A stretch of 64,000 bases of DNA from Gracilaria domingensis (GCA_022539475.1 VCMS01000019.1:124001-188000); one strand, 5' to 3'. Numbered from the stretch's first letter, positions 51,801 to 62,915 are shown. Translations and numbers: made by a program. The notes: generated by a model from the letters alone, not told the origin.

Positions 51801-54800
51801 TCGAGGAAAACGCGAAGCGTATTGGATAATGCTCTTTCACCAGACATTAGGAGGCTCCGTTTGTGTCACGCTCAACTTGCATCAAGGAAAAGCTTGTGAT
51901 GGGCCAAAGCTTGCATGATTTGTCATCAGTGGTGGTATCATAACATATTATCTTCTTGATATTCGGTCCAAACAACTGCATGTGTAACTTAACTCTGCAG
52001 CCCAGCATTATACAGCTACATAGATCTGCTTGAAGTCCTTGTTTAGAATCTCCAATAACACGTGCATATGTTCCAAGTTTATCTGATTCCATAGAAGGCA
52101 GTGGCCAGGCCCACAGCTTCGACAGTTCAATGGCTCTTGACATGCACCGGTTTCAGCCAACGTTCATCGGAGCAGAAACAAATATCATGACAAGTGATTG
52201 ATAATATGTGCACTGTCGTCTCTTATATTGCTTCATAGAGATGTCATTTGCTTTCTCCAAGAAAAAAGTATGGGTGTATCTACCACAAGAAAGCAGGTGT
52301 GACTCAACGTTTAGTATACAACATAGATAAGGCGTGATGTTATCGTTTTGCTCTTGCCGAATCACGCAGTTGATATCGACAACTTGATCTAAAATTGTGG
52401 CGTTGTTGATGATGATGATCAGATCACGTTCTGAAGCGCTCCAATTGTGTCCGTTCGCGTTCAGAATCGTGTGCTAACCGCGGCTGTCCCATCAAAGATG
52501 CGGCACCGTCACACGCCTAGTGCGTCAGCACGTAGGGTTCGTCACTGTGTTGGCTGAATGGTTCATCTTGGATAGGGTATTGCTCTTATCACTTTGCTCC
52601 CAGGATGCTACGTTCTCTTCTATACTAAACTAATACTAAATCTACAGAGCATGAGAACCACGTGTCAGAAGAAACGAAAATGTGGGCAAAGAAATCTTGT
52701 GATACAGCCCCAAAACTGGTGCTGTGGGGTACCGACGGCACCATATATCCATCCCGCGTGCCTCGAAGGAAGCCTTTTCAAACGTATATGCCGATACGGC
52801 AGCTTCACCATGGGTGGTGCAGAGGAAAACGCGGATGAGGTGAACAATGTTTTGCATTTACTAAAACGACATGCTTGAGCTGTACGCGTGTAGGAGAATA
52901 CACCCCCTTCAAGGGAGGACAGTCAACGAGAAATACTGCTGAAAGGCAAGAATGCAACTTGGAATAAACGGCTGTGTATAATTGTTATTTTCGGCCGAAT
53001 CAATACAAGGTGAGTGCTATTCATTCACGCAAATATGTATAAAATGTTGTCGATTTTCATTCAAAGAGGCAAGCCTGTCACGCGATGTAAACTTTAACCC
53101 TATAAATCCGAACGAGCCCCCTTATGATCAGGTCCGTCACGCGCCCATACCGAAATCAAAGCCGTCATAGGTCAATCGATGTTTCCAAAAACTGTGTAAC
53201 ATTATTCATTTTTCCCTGCTTGTTAACTGTACAGAGTGAAGATTAGCAGCGTTGCCCCTTATTTCCCAAATTCTGAGAGAAAACGAAATCCACCAGTGAG
53301 TCTTCTTTGCGCCGAACGAAGCTCTTTTGCACAACGCGAAGCGTTCCCATTGGGCCAGTGCATGAGGCTCTGCTTTCTATTACTTCCAAGGAGTTGTCGT
53401 CACCAATACAGCCGAAATCCTACTATGCTCCTCGTTGATGCCAATGATAATCTGACATCAATTTCTGGAGCAATATCCGTATAAAGCCAAGTTACATTAA
53501 CTTCTCACTACTGGAGCCCCCTCTGGTCTACGTTGTACATAAATATACGCGACAAGCTTCTGTGCTTGCCAACCTGGATAGCGAAAGTTTGCCTTCTTCA
53601 CCTTAAAGAGCTACCTATGGAGTTGTAAACGAGACTGCCATAACATTTCCTGGAAGCAACAAAAACAGTGACAATGCGTAGAACAATTGCGCCTGATTCT
53701 CTTTTCGTCCACATGGACCAAAATAATGGTTCCTTGAGGGAAGCAAACGCCGCGTTTTTTCAACAGTTTGTCGGACATACTGCCGATTTATATCCACTTC
53801 GATCTCACTCTCAGAAGACGTTGTTCATGTTTAAAGCTCATCTGCCATACTGAATGATGTTAATCAATTTGTATTGATGAGATTATGCTGAAGTGGCCGC
53901 GAAAAAGTGATTGCTTCGTTGGCAAAAGAGCTTTTCATTCAACAGAGACGTTCTTCCCTTACCAGGGTAGTTTCAGTTGTGTGTCCAGGAAGGAGAGAGA
54001 GCACTTGATACATTATGACCTTCTACACCCACCTGAAAAATGTTGCTTATCTAGTGGTGAGACAACTTTCAGAAGATTCCTTCTGTGACAAGTTGCTAAA
54101 ACTTTCCACCGCTGTGACATTCTGATCACATCGCATTTGTGACACACATCAATTCAGTTTGGCTTGCAATGCCATCTGGACTGTAAGCACTCGCGGAAGT
54201 TTTTCAAGCTGTCACCACGTTTAACCACGTTAGTGTTATGAAGCTGAGAGGGATCCTGTCAGGATCCCCTACAAGTCGCTCGGAGCTTGAAAAAACAATG
54301 ACGCGACTCTCCTGAGCTTTTGCTTTCGTCACATATTCAACGCAAACTCCTGCTGAATGGCGCATAACAGCTGTCCTGCAAAACTTGCTCTGGGTCGGTC
54401 CGGTAATATAGAATAGTTAATGTCAGGAAAGGCCTGATGTGAGAGTGGGCAATTTCGTCAATTCATTTCCGTGCAGTAGTAACACTTGATCGGCTATGAA
54501 CATACCAATTCCAGCCGGGTAACAACCTGATGTCAGCATGCAAGATCGTCCTCTTCCCAGGACGCCAACTATATTCAAACAGCAAGACACGTTCGCAGAG
54601 GTTCTATAACTACCCTTACCGCCGTCCTCTCGGTTCTCTCTTTCAAAGTGAAAGGTAAGTAGTGCCTTCGCCGCAAAAGACAAGAGGGCTAAACTTTAAC
54701 TCCCTTAGTAATGTCCAAACATCAAAGATTGTTACGCAGAGCAAGAAGGCTACACTAGAACCATACTTTAAGACCACTACAGTTGGTGAACAAAAACGAA

Positions 54801-55160
54801 AAGAACGAAAAGAACACCAGAGAAAATAGCGTTGCGATTAAAAAGGATGGAATATCTCTGCATATAACCCGGAAAAGTCCTGGTGCTGAAATTGAACTAA
54901 ATTTAGACAGAAGTACCTTTGGTAGGAGCACCTTATCTTTACAGGGAGGGCTAGCCTTCTTTAAACAGTCATCAAAATGGTGAACTCACTATATAAAATA
55001 GAATAGAAAGGGAAACTATTTTGATTGAAGTGTCACTCTCAGTTTTGCCAATGCGCAGTGGCTTGCACCTATCAAGAGATGCATTGACCTGGGAGCTCAA
55101 GAGTCAACCCGGTCGAAAACAGCTACATGTCGGCACATTGTTACAGAACCTGGAACAAAT

Positions 55161-55231
55161 ACAAACTGTCTTCCACATTGTGATAGACAGTTTGTACTTG
55201 CATTGTGTGAGATGAAAGATTCATCTCACAC
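55161..55231. repeat. Two adjacent perfect hairpins
   Basis: The first hairpin has the 10-bp stem ACAAACTGTC (55161-55170) and GACAGTTTGT (55186-55195), with a further CACA/TGTG pairing inside the loop. The second has a 12-bp stem, GTGTGAGATGAA (55205-55216) and TTCATCTCACAC (55220-55231), with a 3-base loop. They could be a folded RNA, a MITE remnant, or chance. Confidence 0.5.
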
Positions 55232-57042
55232 GAGAGACAACTTTGAGTCTGTACATGTGTCTGAGAAGCGCAAAGGCGTTGCTTATCTCTCGGCGAATAA
55301 CAGTACGTCGATTCTTCAGATCCAATCACAAATGAGACCACGACACGCAGAACAATTCGACTACTAACCATGTGATGAAATGTTCTCTTTCTTAGACCAA
55401 AACGAGCAACCAAACATGCCCGGTGGAAGGAAATCTGTTTTCGCGAAGCCGTTCTCGTCACAGCTTGGCTTCTTTCGTTCACTTTCGTGAAGTCACGAGT
55501 CCAAATACTTCATGGTGGTCGAGAGACGTTTTCAAGTTTATAAACACGCATAGGTTGCGTTCTTTATGGGTAGATGTACATGAATAAACAGGAACTTCGA
55601 GTGAAGCAGGGTATGCTACAGTGACAAACAAAACTTTCGAAAGAGTGCAAGGTCCTCATGGGTCATGCGACACTACACTTCGGCAGCAGGTACCAATTTT
55701 CAAGTGTTTTGACGGTTCTCTTTTTCCCTGAGAGACAAACTTTCGACTTTTCTCTCAGATGTCTTGAGATCGAACGTGCAAATATTGCTCGGTCCCTTTC
55801 ATTATTACCTTCTTTGCCCCAAGCTGTTGTAAAGGGTACACTTAAACAATTCATAACTTTTCCGTTCCATTAACTCGTAATAGATGGAATCAATCCGAGA
55901 TCATCTCTGTAGCTTCGAACGTTGTGTGAACAACATTGAATAGAAGTATACAGCATGAGGCAAACGAGAATGGTGAACGTTTCTTTGGCTCTCCTGGCAT
56001 TCTAGAATGAGTTTGTGCTACAGTTCAGCATCTTTTCTTCCGTTTTTGCCTTACTTTGAGCCTGCCAGAGAGCAAGAAATTTTGAACAGCTCGATGGCTA
56101 CTCCAAGCAAGTGGTTACCCAGTTTCCTGATCGCCGTTTGCGGGTTTTGGTACTACGGGGCCAAATGATTAAGAAGTGCTCTTATCTGCAGCCGAGCAGT
56201 GGGTTAGGAAAAGAGGGCTAACTGAGTCGTTGATAATGAAAGAATGGATGAACTTGAGCGAATGGGTGTTTACTTCTGGTCTTCTATGCAAGTCTATCTA
56301 GGTGATCCCGTAGTCTACAACAGTAGGAACTAGCGGTCTTGTAGTCTACCTGTAGCGCACAGCCTGTGCATCACTGCAGTCACAGGATGCAGCCTGTGCT
56401 GCAGCCAGGTCGTAGTGTCAAACTCTGTGCACCAAACTCTAGCACAGTTGGCAGTCTGTGCATTCGCTACGATGACCTTGTACGGTATTCACATTATGTG
56501 ATTGTGATTTTCCCCAACGTGTTTGTCTGGGGTTTTACGTTTAGGTCCGACAACGTTGAGAGGTTACGAGCTGGTTCGTCAGAAGTTTGCCAGAAATCTC
56601 CGCATGATTAACTCTCGTCGCAGATTGGACGAAAAGACTGATGCTATAGTCTCGTAAGACAGGGCGCCGCTGCCCATGATGCATGAGGCTCGGGCCTTAT
56701 GTGTTTGGAAAGAGTCAATTAAGGGATATTAGGAGTAACAATCACAGCTTTTTGTTGTACATACCCCTTCTTCTCATCCTTTCGGCCCTCACCTGCTGAA
56801 GAAACGTATTGCTTGTCGCTGGAGATCAGGAGCCTTAAATGATGTTGAGCATTATCTGTTACACTGCCCGCTCAGAACACTATCAAGACGCCTTATTATG
56901 CCTCCCCCTGAGCGAACGTCGGGGTCTGTCTGTTAGTGATATTGTTCCCAAGTGGCCTGACAAAGTGTTTGCCTTTTTGATGAGGAAGCGCTTCTTTGAG
57001 GATCGCTCTGCATTTAGTTCTCGGTACGCTAGTGTGGCCATA

Positions 57043-57048
<6 letters not shown>

Positions 57049-57082
<34 letters not shown>
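57049..57082. repeat. (AG)n microsatellite
   Basis: Uninterrupted AG dinucleotide run; frames across it read Glu-Arg repeats and are not genes. Confidence 0.95.
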
Positions 57083-57085
<3 letters not shown>

Positions 57086-57523
57086 TAACAATGTATGAAC
57101 AGGCGATAACTCTCTGTAGCGGATGTTGACTCAGACTGAGATCACATTGACGACTGTTTTGTACACGTAGAGATGTCGAACAGCTTGTTCGGTCTTCAAC
57201 AAACTGACCTGTACGAGGAATTCAATTACTTCTGCCTCGTTATTGGGGGCAGATGACTATCAAGGAGAGAGAGAGGAATTCAAATTTTACTTTTGCAGGC
57301 GTCTCACATAAGTGCAAATGCATCTATAGCGTTCTTATTATGGCGATGTACGAAGGCCAGGCCTGTCGAATGTAGAAGGCCATAGAGCGTCAAACAGGTA
57401 ATTCTAGAGGTACGCGTTGTATACGAAAGCGTTATAGGTTGCTGGAGATACGGAGCACACCCCACTTGTTGCGACAAAAAGAGAGAGCATTCCTAAGGGA
57501 CAAAGGAGAAAGAGATATATGCA

Positions 57524-57559
57524 CAGAGAGAGAGAGAGTGAGAGAGGGAGAGAGAGAGT
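57524..57559. repeat. (AG)n microsatellite, imperfect
   Basis: AG repeat with two interruptions (GTGAG and GGG). Confidence 0.9.
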
Positions 57560-57680
57560 CGTTTGTTTTTAATGCACCAAGCCATTACATGTCCGGGACT
57601 ACGAAAACTCTGTTTTATACGATCTGGATAACTTAGAACTGACGGACCCCTTCTTTCGGTTCTCTTCTTTTCTGTGGTAG

Positions 57681-57968
57681 TACGAACTAACTTTGGAAGA
57701 AGCAACCACAATCCTAGAGGAGGTATCAGCATTGCTAACCTCCAGAACTTATGAATGGGTGTTCGAGGACAATTATAGACGGGCACAGAAGATTGAAGCA
57801 ATCGGTAAGCTGTATCACCAGAGAATATTTGGGCATGAAGGCGCACTACCGTACACATCTTTCTTTCCACTACGGCCCGTCCATCTCTTCATAACAGACT
57901 TGCAACTAAAGTCTGGGTTCGCACTGTTTAATTCCCTCAAACAAAAACTAGTAGGGGTCCTTGACTGA
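57681..57968 (+). CDS. Possible terminal exon of an unrecognised gene
   Basis: The frame reads YELTLEEATTILEEVSAL... to a TGA at 57966, about 95 residues with good protein composition but no ATG. Directly upstream is a pyrimidine-rich tract ending in TTTTCTGTGGTAG at 57680, a plausible splice acceptor. No upstream exon was identified and no family recognised. Confidence 0.25.
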   Translation, partial: YELTLEEATTILEEVSALLTSRTYEWVFEDNYRRAQKIEAIGKLYHQRIFGHEGALPYTSFFPLRPVHLFITDLQLKSGFALFNSLKQKLVGVLD

Positions 57969-58000
57969 GTGGAAGGGAAATTTCAAGCCCAAGAGTGAGC

Positions 58001-58098
58001 TTCTTCTTCTTTAATGCGAACAACATCCTCTAATTCCTAAGATGTAGTAAAACTATCCTTACAGAAAGTTTTCTCTCCTCAGAAAGGCCAACAATCTA
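58001..58098 (-). mobile_element. SINE-like retroposon, 5'-truncated (copy C)
   Basis: A 98-bp insertion is flanked by 10-bp duplications, AAGAGTGAGC (57991-58000 and 58099-58108). On the minus strand it has the same length and order as copy A from AGAAAGGCC to the GAA tail, but is about half diverged in the stem. The stem (58023-58029 with 58039-58045) is nevertheless fully paired, including one G-T pair, and the 9-base loop is conserved (CTAATTCCT versus CTTATTCCT on the plus strand). Confidence 0.75.
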
Positions 58099-58216
58099 AA
58101 GAGTGAGCTATTTTCCCTCGCTGCTCCGACCGCCTTTCCGGACTCGAGATGTCGCTAAACTCGACCAGGCGATCGGTCAACTCGCCGATCGCCCTCACGG
58201 ACCTGGGTGGTACGTA

Positions 58217-58739
58217 CAGGGGTTGGTTGCAATCGATTGATTGCGCAATCGAGTGCAATCAAAGAATTGCAATCACTGATTGCTTTTCGACAGTCTCATT
58301 GCAATCAGATTGCTCGGTAACGACCAGATTGCAATTCAATTCCAGTCAAAGCTCGTTTGAACGAGTCACAAAATCGTATGGAGACTACACTTCAACTTGT
58401 TGAAGCAGATTTGTTCTTAAGGGTCAATGAAAGGTTTTTGGACGCTGGGTTAGTTCAGAAAACTGTTCATCTGTTGAAGCATACTGATAAAAACGTTTCT
58501 GTTTAATATCGTAGTGATTATCATGAGCTGATTTTATAAACTGTGTTGCCGATTGTTTTTGATGTTCTTTGTTTGTGCGGATTGCAGTTTGGTTGCAGCT
58601 CGCAACTAAAATTGCAATCTGATTGCAGGACGCAGCTGAAATTGCAATTGCGATTGTGACGGAAGTCGATAATTGCAATCGGGATTGGGATCTTAAGGGG
58701 AGATTGCAATCGGCTGCAATCTGATTGAAACAACCCCTG
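58217..58739. mobile_element. hAT-type MITE
   Basis: A 523-bp element is bounded by inverted ends CAGGGGTTGGTTGCAATCG and (reverse complement of the right end) CAGGGGTTGTTTCAATCAG, and flanked by a perfect 8-bp duplication, GGTACGTA (58209-58216 and 58740-58747). Eight-bp duplications and CAGGG-type ends are the signature of the hAT superfamily. Both subterminal regions are packed with GATTGCAAT-type repeats in both orientations, like the transposase-binding repeats of Ac/Ds-type elements. There is no transposase frame, so it is non-autonomous. Confidence 0.85.
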
Positions 58740-58747
58740 GGTACGTA

Positions 58748-60254
58748 GTTAAACGTTTAACTAAAGGACCCCCGACTAGCTGGGCGCAAACAGCAGGCCA
58801 CGAGCTGACTATCGGGTAACTATTTTGCCGTTGTTTTCTCTGGCTCTACTCCCTTATGGAGTGAATACTCCAACGGAGGCAGCCATGTGGGGGTATTTTT
58901 CACAGTTTTCCTCGGAGATTCTGTTACGCGCCTGCCCAGGGTCGAAGAACGATGTGACGCGACTGGCTGTTCTTTCATCTGGTTTCGCCAATGAAATGAG
59001 GACTGAGGGAACGGATGCCGACATAACCTCTTGTAAGGCAAAGAGAGGTACGTGCTGATCGCCTTGTCGTGGTGTGCCCGTTAGCCGACGAGCTCAGAGA
59101 GGATGACTGAACTGGATAAGAGATGAAGCAAAAGATGAAACGGCGATAATCGACGGTGACGAAATGATCTGGCAGACGAGACAACCTTAGAGGTCTAATT
59201 CTTTTCCGGGAGACTAATGTAGTCATGAAGTGAGCGTTACATGGTTGGAAGTTTGCAGCCAGTGACTAGACGTTCCTTGAGACGTATTATAGGTTGCTGG
59301 GGGCTTGCTTGTTTCCCATTATAGCCCTTCGCGGTACGAGTAATTGATGTAACGCGCAAATAGTAGAGAAGAGGAAGAAGAAATTACTCGCTAACTCTTG
59401 ACAGTTTTTGTCTTTTATATAGAAAAGTTTTTGTTATCAGCGGTGAGGGGAATCGATTTGCGTCTACGGTACGAAGGTACGACGGTACTGTACCAAGGGT
59501 ACGAGGCTAGTCGTGCTAGAACACAGAGAAAGAAGTTTGTTTATCGCACGCTTGGCGCTCTTCTGCCCAGGGGCTTTGGTCCTGGTTCGTGGCTGTGTCA
59601 AGCAACCGTTAATGAACTGGTCGAAACTGGCATTGGGGCATAGAGTTTGGCGAAGGTTAGATGACATAACTGAAACTTGTGTTGGCCCGACAGTGTTGGG
59701 TTTCTTGGTGAGACAGCGTTTCTTTGATCTGCAACGCTCTAAACGCTGCAGTATCCTTAAGGATAGCCTTCTACCTTCGGTACAGTTGTAGACCTTCGTA
59801 CTACAACATCATGTTTCTTCTGCCTCATGATGTAGAAGTTATTGGATACAGAGTATTCTTATACAGGCAAACGAGAGAGGAACTGGCTAGCAGATTGGAC
59901 CAATCGTGAACAGACAGGGGCAGTTTGATGTTTGGAATTTGTAAGACGTATTTTCACGAATCTGTATTCTGTGCCAGAGGCAGGAGGCTATTTAAGAGCA
60001 GTCTGGTAGATACGAACACGATGTCGCCTTCTCATGTTCTAGTACAATGGTCGAGAACCGACACGACACGGGAATGCTGATGATCATAATCATGATGGCT
60101 ACCAAAGGAGTTGAGCGACAATAAAACTGTTCTGGGCTTAAACATTGTCTTCACCGCACTGATATCAGTGCCTGTGGGGCATGTCAACAACCTTGGTTTG
60201 AACTCATCGAACCGTCGACGATTCTTGAAGAGCTGCCTTCGTTAGTACAGAAGC
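58748..60254. repeat. Spacer with inverted GTAC-rich repeat
   Basis: Inverted, imperfect arms of about 35 bp (left 59466-59500, with GTACGAAGGTAC and ACTGTACC; right about 59776-59808) enclose some 270 bp, a possible small MITE without an identified duplication. A GAAGAAGAA tail-like stretch at about 59375 lies between inverted CGAGTAATT/AATTACTCG arms. No gene was recognised. Confidence 0.35.
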
Positions 60255-61957
60255 ATGGCATCGAGAGATGCTCCTGAAGGCCTTGAGGGTCCTAGCAAGA
60301 AAAGACCACGCACAAGCAAGTCTTTACAATGCAATAAAATTGGACAAGAGCACGGCGGCTTTCTTTCTCGATATAATTCTGAAAGACCGATCATTGTGGC
60401 CCTGAAGCCCATACGAAGGCTGCAGCAGAAAGTGATTGTTCGGAATTTGAGGCGAGCGGGTGCAAAGGTCCTCGATATTGAGGAAGCATGTGCACAGAGA
60501 AGGTTTCTCATAAACTCGGAGATAATCGTGGTGACTGAGGACCAGGGGAACGCACAGATTGCCGTAAGAGAAAAAATCGGTCTCATGGCAAATGCAGTCT
60601 ACGTCTCGAGAGAATGGGCAACCAAAGTTCTGACGGAGCAAGAATGGCGACCGGAAACGCAGTACATTCTGGAGCAAGCCCAAGAAGAAAGGAAACCTAC
60701 CCAGTTTTCAGCGAGTGACGAAACAGCTATTGACTTGACACACAGTGAAGGCGGACCATCAGAGGGTATACCTGTGTGGTGTCGCAGACGCCTGGACGAA
60801 AACATAGATCCAACAAAGAAGGCAGAGTTTCTGGCAAGCTTGCCGAAGTTTCTTTGCGAACGATGTACGATAACACAAGCAGTATACAAGGCACCCAACC
60901 ATCAAATCTGTGAGATTTTAGAGATTATCGCGAAGAAGAGGAGGCTGGAGCAGGCTGGCGGTTCTGTAGAATCGGCAGATATTCGCGGAAGAGCCTATCA
61001 AAGAGCCAGTGCCGCCCTCAAATGCGTTCCTTTCAAGCTGCGAACTGCTCAAGATGCGAAGACTTTGTACTCTCTTGGACCAAGAGTTCTGGCTACTGTG
61101 AAGGAATACTTGACAACTGGAGCTGTAAAAGAAGTACAGCTTATGGAAACAGATAGCAGATTGAAGGCGCTAGCAAAGTATCAGGGTGTATATGGTATAG
61201 GGTACGTAAAAGCAAGGAGATTTTACGATGAGTTGGGCGTAAGAAACATGAAACAGCTTGTTGACATGGAGACACAAGGTGATAAAGGAAAAGACAAAGC
61301 GGTTGTGTGCTATTTGAAATACGTGGAGCGTATTCAAAGCCTGTCTGCGCAAGATGCTGTCGCATTCAAGGATACCGTGTATGAGATTGCAAACAGTGGA
61401 GATGAAAATGACCTTCACCTTCGTTTCCAATTGTGCGGTGGATTTAGGCGCGAGAGAAAAACGGACACGATGTGGACATTCTGTATTGTCGACGTGAGGC
61501 GTATTCACACGATTGCAGCTCGGTGCTGAAGGAGCTTCTCACTCGACTTCAAAATGAAGGGGTAGTTGTCGAGGTGCTGAAGCAAAGCAGTGATGTTGAC
61601 GGGTGGAACGAAGTGCATTATCACTCGCAGTCATCTTCTGCAATCTTCCCTTACGCACATGACGTACTTCATGCAATTGCCAGATATAAAGGTCAGGTGT
61701 TCCGATTTGACCTAGTTGGGGTTCGAGATGCACGCGAATTCTGTTTCGCGACAATCGCATGGTCTGGTTCAACTCCATTTCAACGCGATTTGAGGTTGTG
61801 GTGCGAGCAGAAGAAGGGGTGGACGTTCAACGAGCATGGCGTATTTGAGCGTGAGAGTGGGCAAAGAGTTAAGTTAAAACCGGTACCACGCAGTGAAATG
61901 GATGTGTTTGCGGCGTTAGGATTGACGTATCGCGCTCCGTATGAGCGAAGTTGTTAA
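60255..61957 (+). CDS. Family X DNA polymerase (lambda/mu/TdT-like) with BRCT domain, frameshifted in this sequence
   Basis: The first frame (from 60255) encodes a basic N-terminus, a BRCT-like domain (about 43-140), a linker, the 8-kDa and helix-hairpin-helix parts of a Pol X enzyme (RGRAYQRASAALKCVPFKLR, YQGVYGIGYVKARRFYDELG), and GGFRRERK. It then runs out of frame at the A5 run 61457-61461. The +1 frame from there restores the catalytic NGHDVDIL motif (two metal-binding Asp) and continues with FRFDLVGV (third Asp), WSGSTPFQRDLR and FNEHGVF to a stop at 61957. One extra base in the A run would give one product of about 567 residues, so a sequencing error or a true loss-of-function allele are both possible. 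Such polymerases fill gaps in base-excision repair and end joining. The 3' end is 12 bp from the next gene's stop. Confidence 0.85.
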
Positions 61958-61969
61958 ATGCAGTATTGG

Positions 61970-62605
61970 TCATGCACCTCTACCAGACGCTTGCTCCCAT
62001 TGATGCCACCTAGTTCTCATGATGTTTGCGTCTCGCTTGTGCGAAAAAGCTAGTAAATGTTCACCACCGTTGACGAGAGCGGCCATAGCGGGAGCATCCA
62101 AGACACCGTTCTTGGTATCCACGAAGTAGTAAAAGGGTCTTCTTGACTTTGTGGAAGAAACTCCAAACGTCCAGTAACGTTCCTTGACACTATCTCGATG
62201 CGGGCCAGCAATCAATTGGTTCGGTTTAACAACAACGGGATCGGAAAGCATGCCACCAAAAGAATGGGCTGTAACTCGAATACAAGCGCCGTTAAGCAAA
62301 GCCACTTCGGCAACATTCCGACGCAAATACGCGCTGACCATGGCGGCAAAAGCAGCACTGAGGCCGAAGCCGGCAATTCCCCAGCCTGATGAAATCAAAG
62401 GCTCTGATGCCTGTTGCGCGAGCGTGGTGGCGGTGCCCCAGAAACCAGCCTGGCCAATGGCCAGAACTGTCATTCCTGCGGCGCGTAGACGACGCGGATT
62501 GCGATAGATGATGTGGGCGCTGGTATCGGCGTATGAGGCTGCGGAGAAGCTTCTAATCGCATTGCGGGTTATGGAGATAGTAGAAACGCCCACGACTGTC
62601 TGCAT
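61970..62605 (-). CDS. TMEM223-like mitochondrial membrane protein
   Basis: The 211-residue product begins with a presequence-like stretch (MQTVVGVSTISITRNAIRSF), then two hydrophobic helices (GMTVLAIGQAGFWGTATTLA near 44-63 and GWGIAGFGLSAAFAAMVSAY near 73-92), then a beta-rich domain (VALLNGACIRVTAHSFGG, PFYYFVDTKNGVLDAPAMAA). The order IGQ-x-x-FW...helix...VRVTTH-like strand...FY-x-x-x-D-x-x-G matches TMEM223, an inner-membrane factor tied to mitochondrial cytochrome oxidase biogenesis. Assignment is by pattern only. It is convergent with the polymerase gene, with a 12-bp gap. Confidence 0.55.
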   Translation of the reverse strand: MQTVVGVSTISITRNAIRSFSAASYADTSAHIIYRNPRRLRAAGMTVLAIGQAGFWGTATTLAQQASEPLISSGWGIAGFGLSAAFAAMVSAYLRRNVAEVALLNGACIRVTAHSFGGMLSDPVVVKPNQLIAGPHRDSVKERYWTFGVSSTKSRRPFYYFVDTKNGVLDAPAMAALVNGGEHLLAFSHKRDANIMRTRWHQWEQASGRGA

Positions 62606-62705
62606 CGGGCAAGATTGGATAGACCTGTGCGTGTGAACAGCTTCCCCGCGATCGCATTCCCCCTATTGATCAAGCGAGCAAAGAACAAGGCAGGAACTTC
62701 CTGCC
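62606..62705. promoter_or_regulatory. Short divergent spacer
   Basis: Only 100 bp separate the TMEM223-like start from an ATG on the plus strand. It contains GCGATCGC near 62650. It is presumably a compact bidirectional promoter if the plus-strand ORF is real. Confidence 0.3.
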
Positions 62706-62915
62706 ATGGCCAGGAAGGTGAAAGCAATCCAACAGAATGAGCCGATGAGAATTGATCAGAGGTTCAAAGTGAACAAAATTGGATCGGCTCTAAATGGGAG
62801 ACTACGCATTCCACGTGTACCCGTGTACATGTATGCTGTTGCCTATAGATCAGCGATCCTGTTCTTGCACATATGCATATCTACCTTCGTATCTTATCTG
62901 ATCTGCAATGGGTGA
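62706..62915 (+). CDS. Possible small basic protein or first exon
   Basis: The 69-residue frame starts MARKVKAIQQNEPMRIDQRF and is protein-like for about 35 residues. It then becomes hydrophobic and less convincing, so the real product may be spliced after exon 1. Its position 100 bp from a divergent start supports a real 5' end. No family was recognised. Confidence 0.3.
   Translation: MARKVKAIQQNEPMRIDQRFKVNKIGSALNGRLRIPRVPVYMYAVAYRSAILFLHICISTFVSYLICNG

Larger units (their letters stand above)
48801..57680. other. Gene desert, AT-richer DNA
   Basis: Nearly 9 kb with no frame that can be supported as a gene. Recognised items are the hairpin pair at 55161-55231, a GGGATCCT/AGGATCCC 8-bp-stem hairpin at about 54249-54267, and AG microsatellites at 57049-57082 and 57524-57559. 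It probably consists of decayed repeats too diverged to read by eye. Confidence 0.5.
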
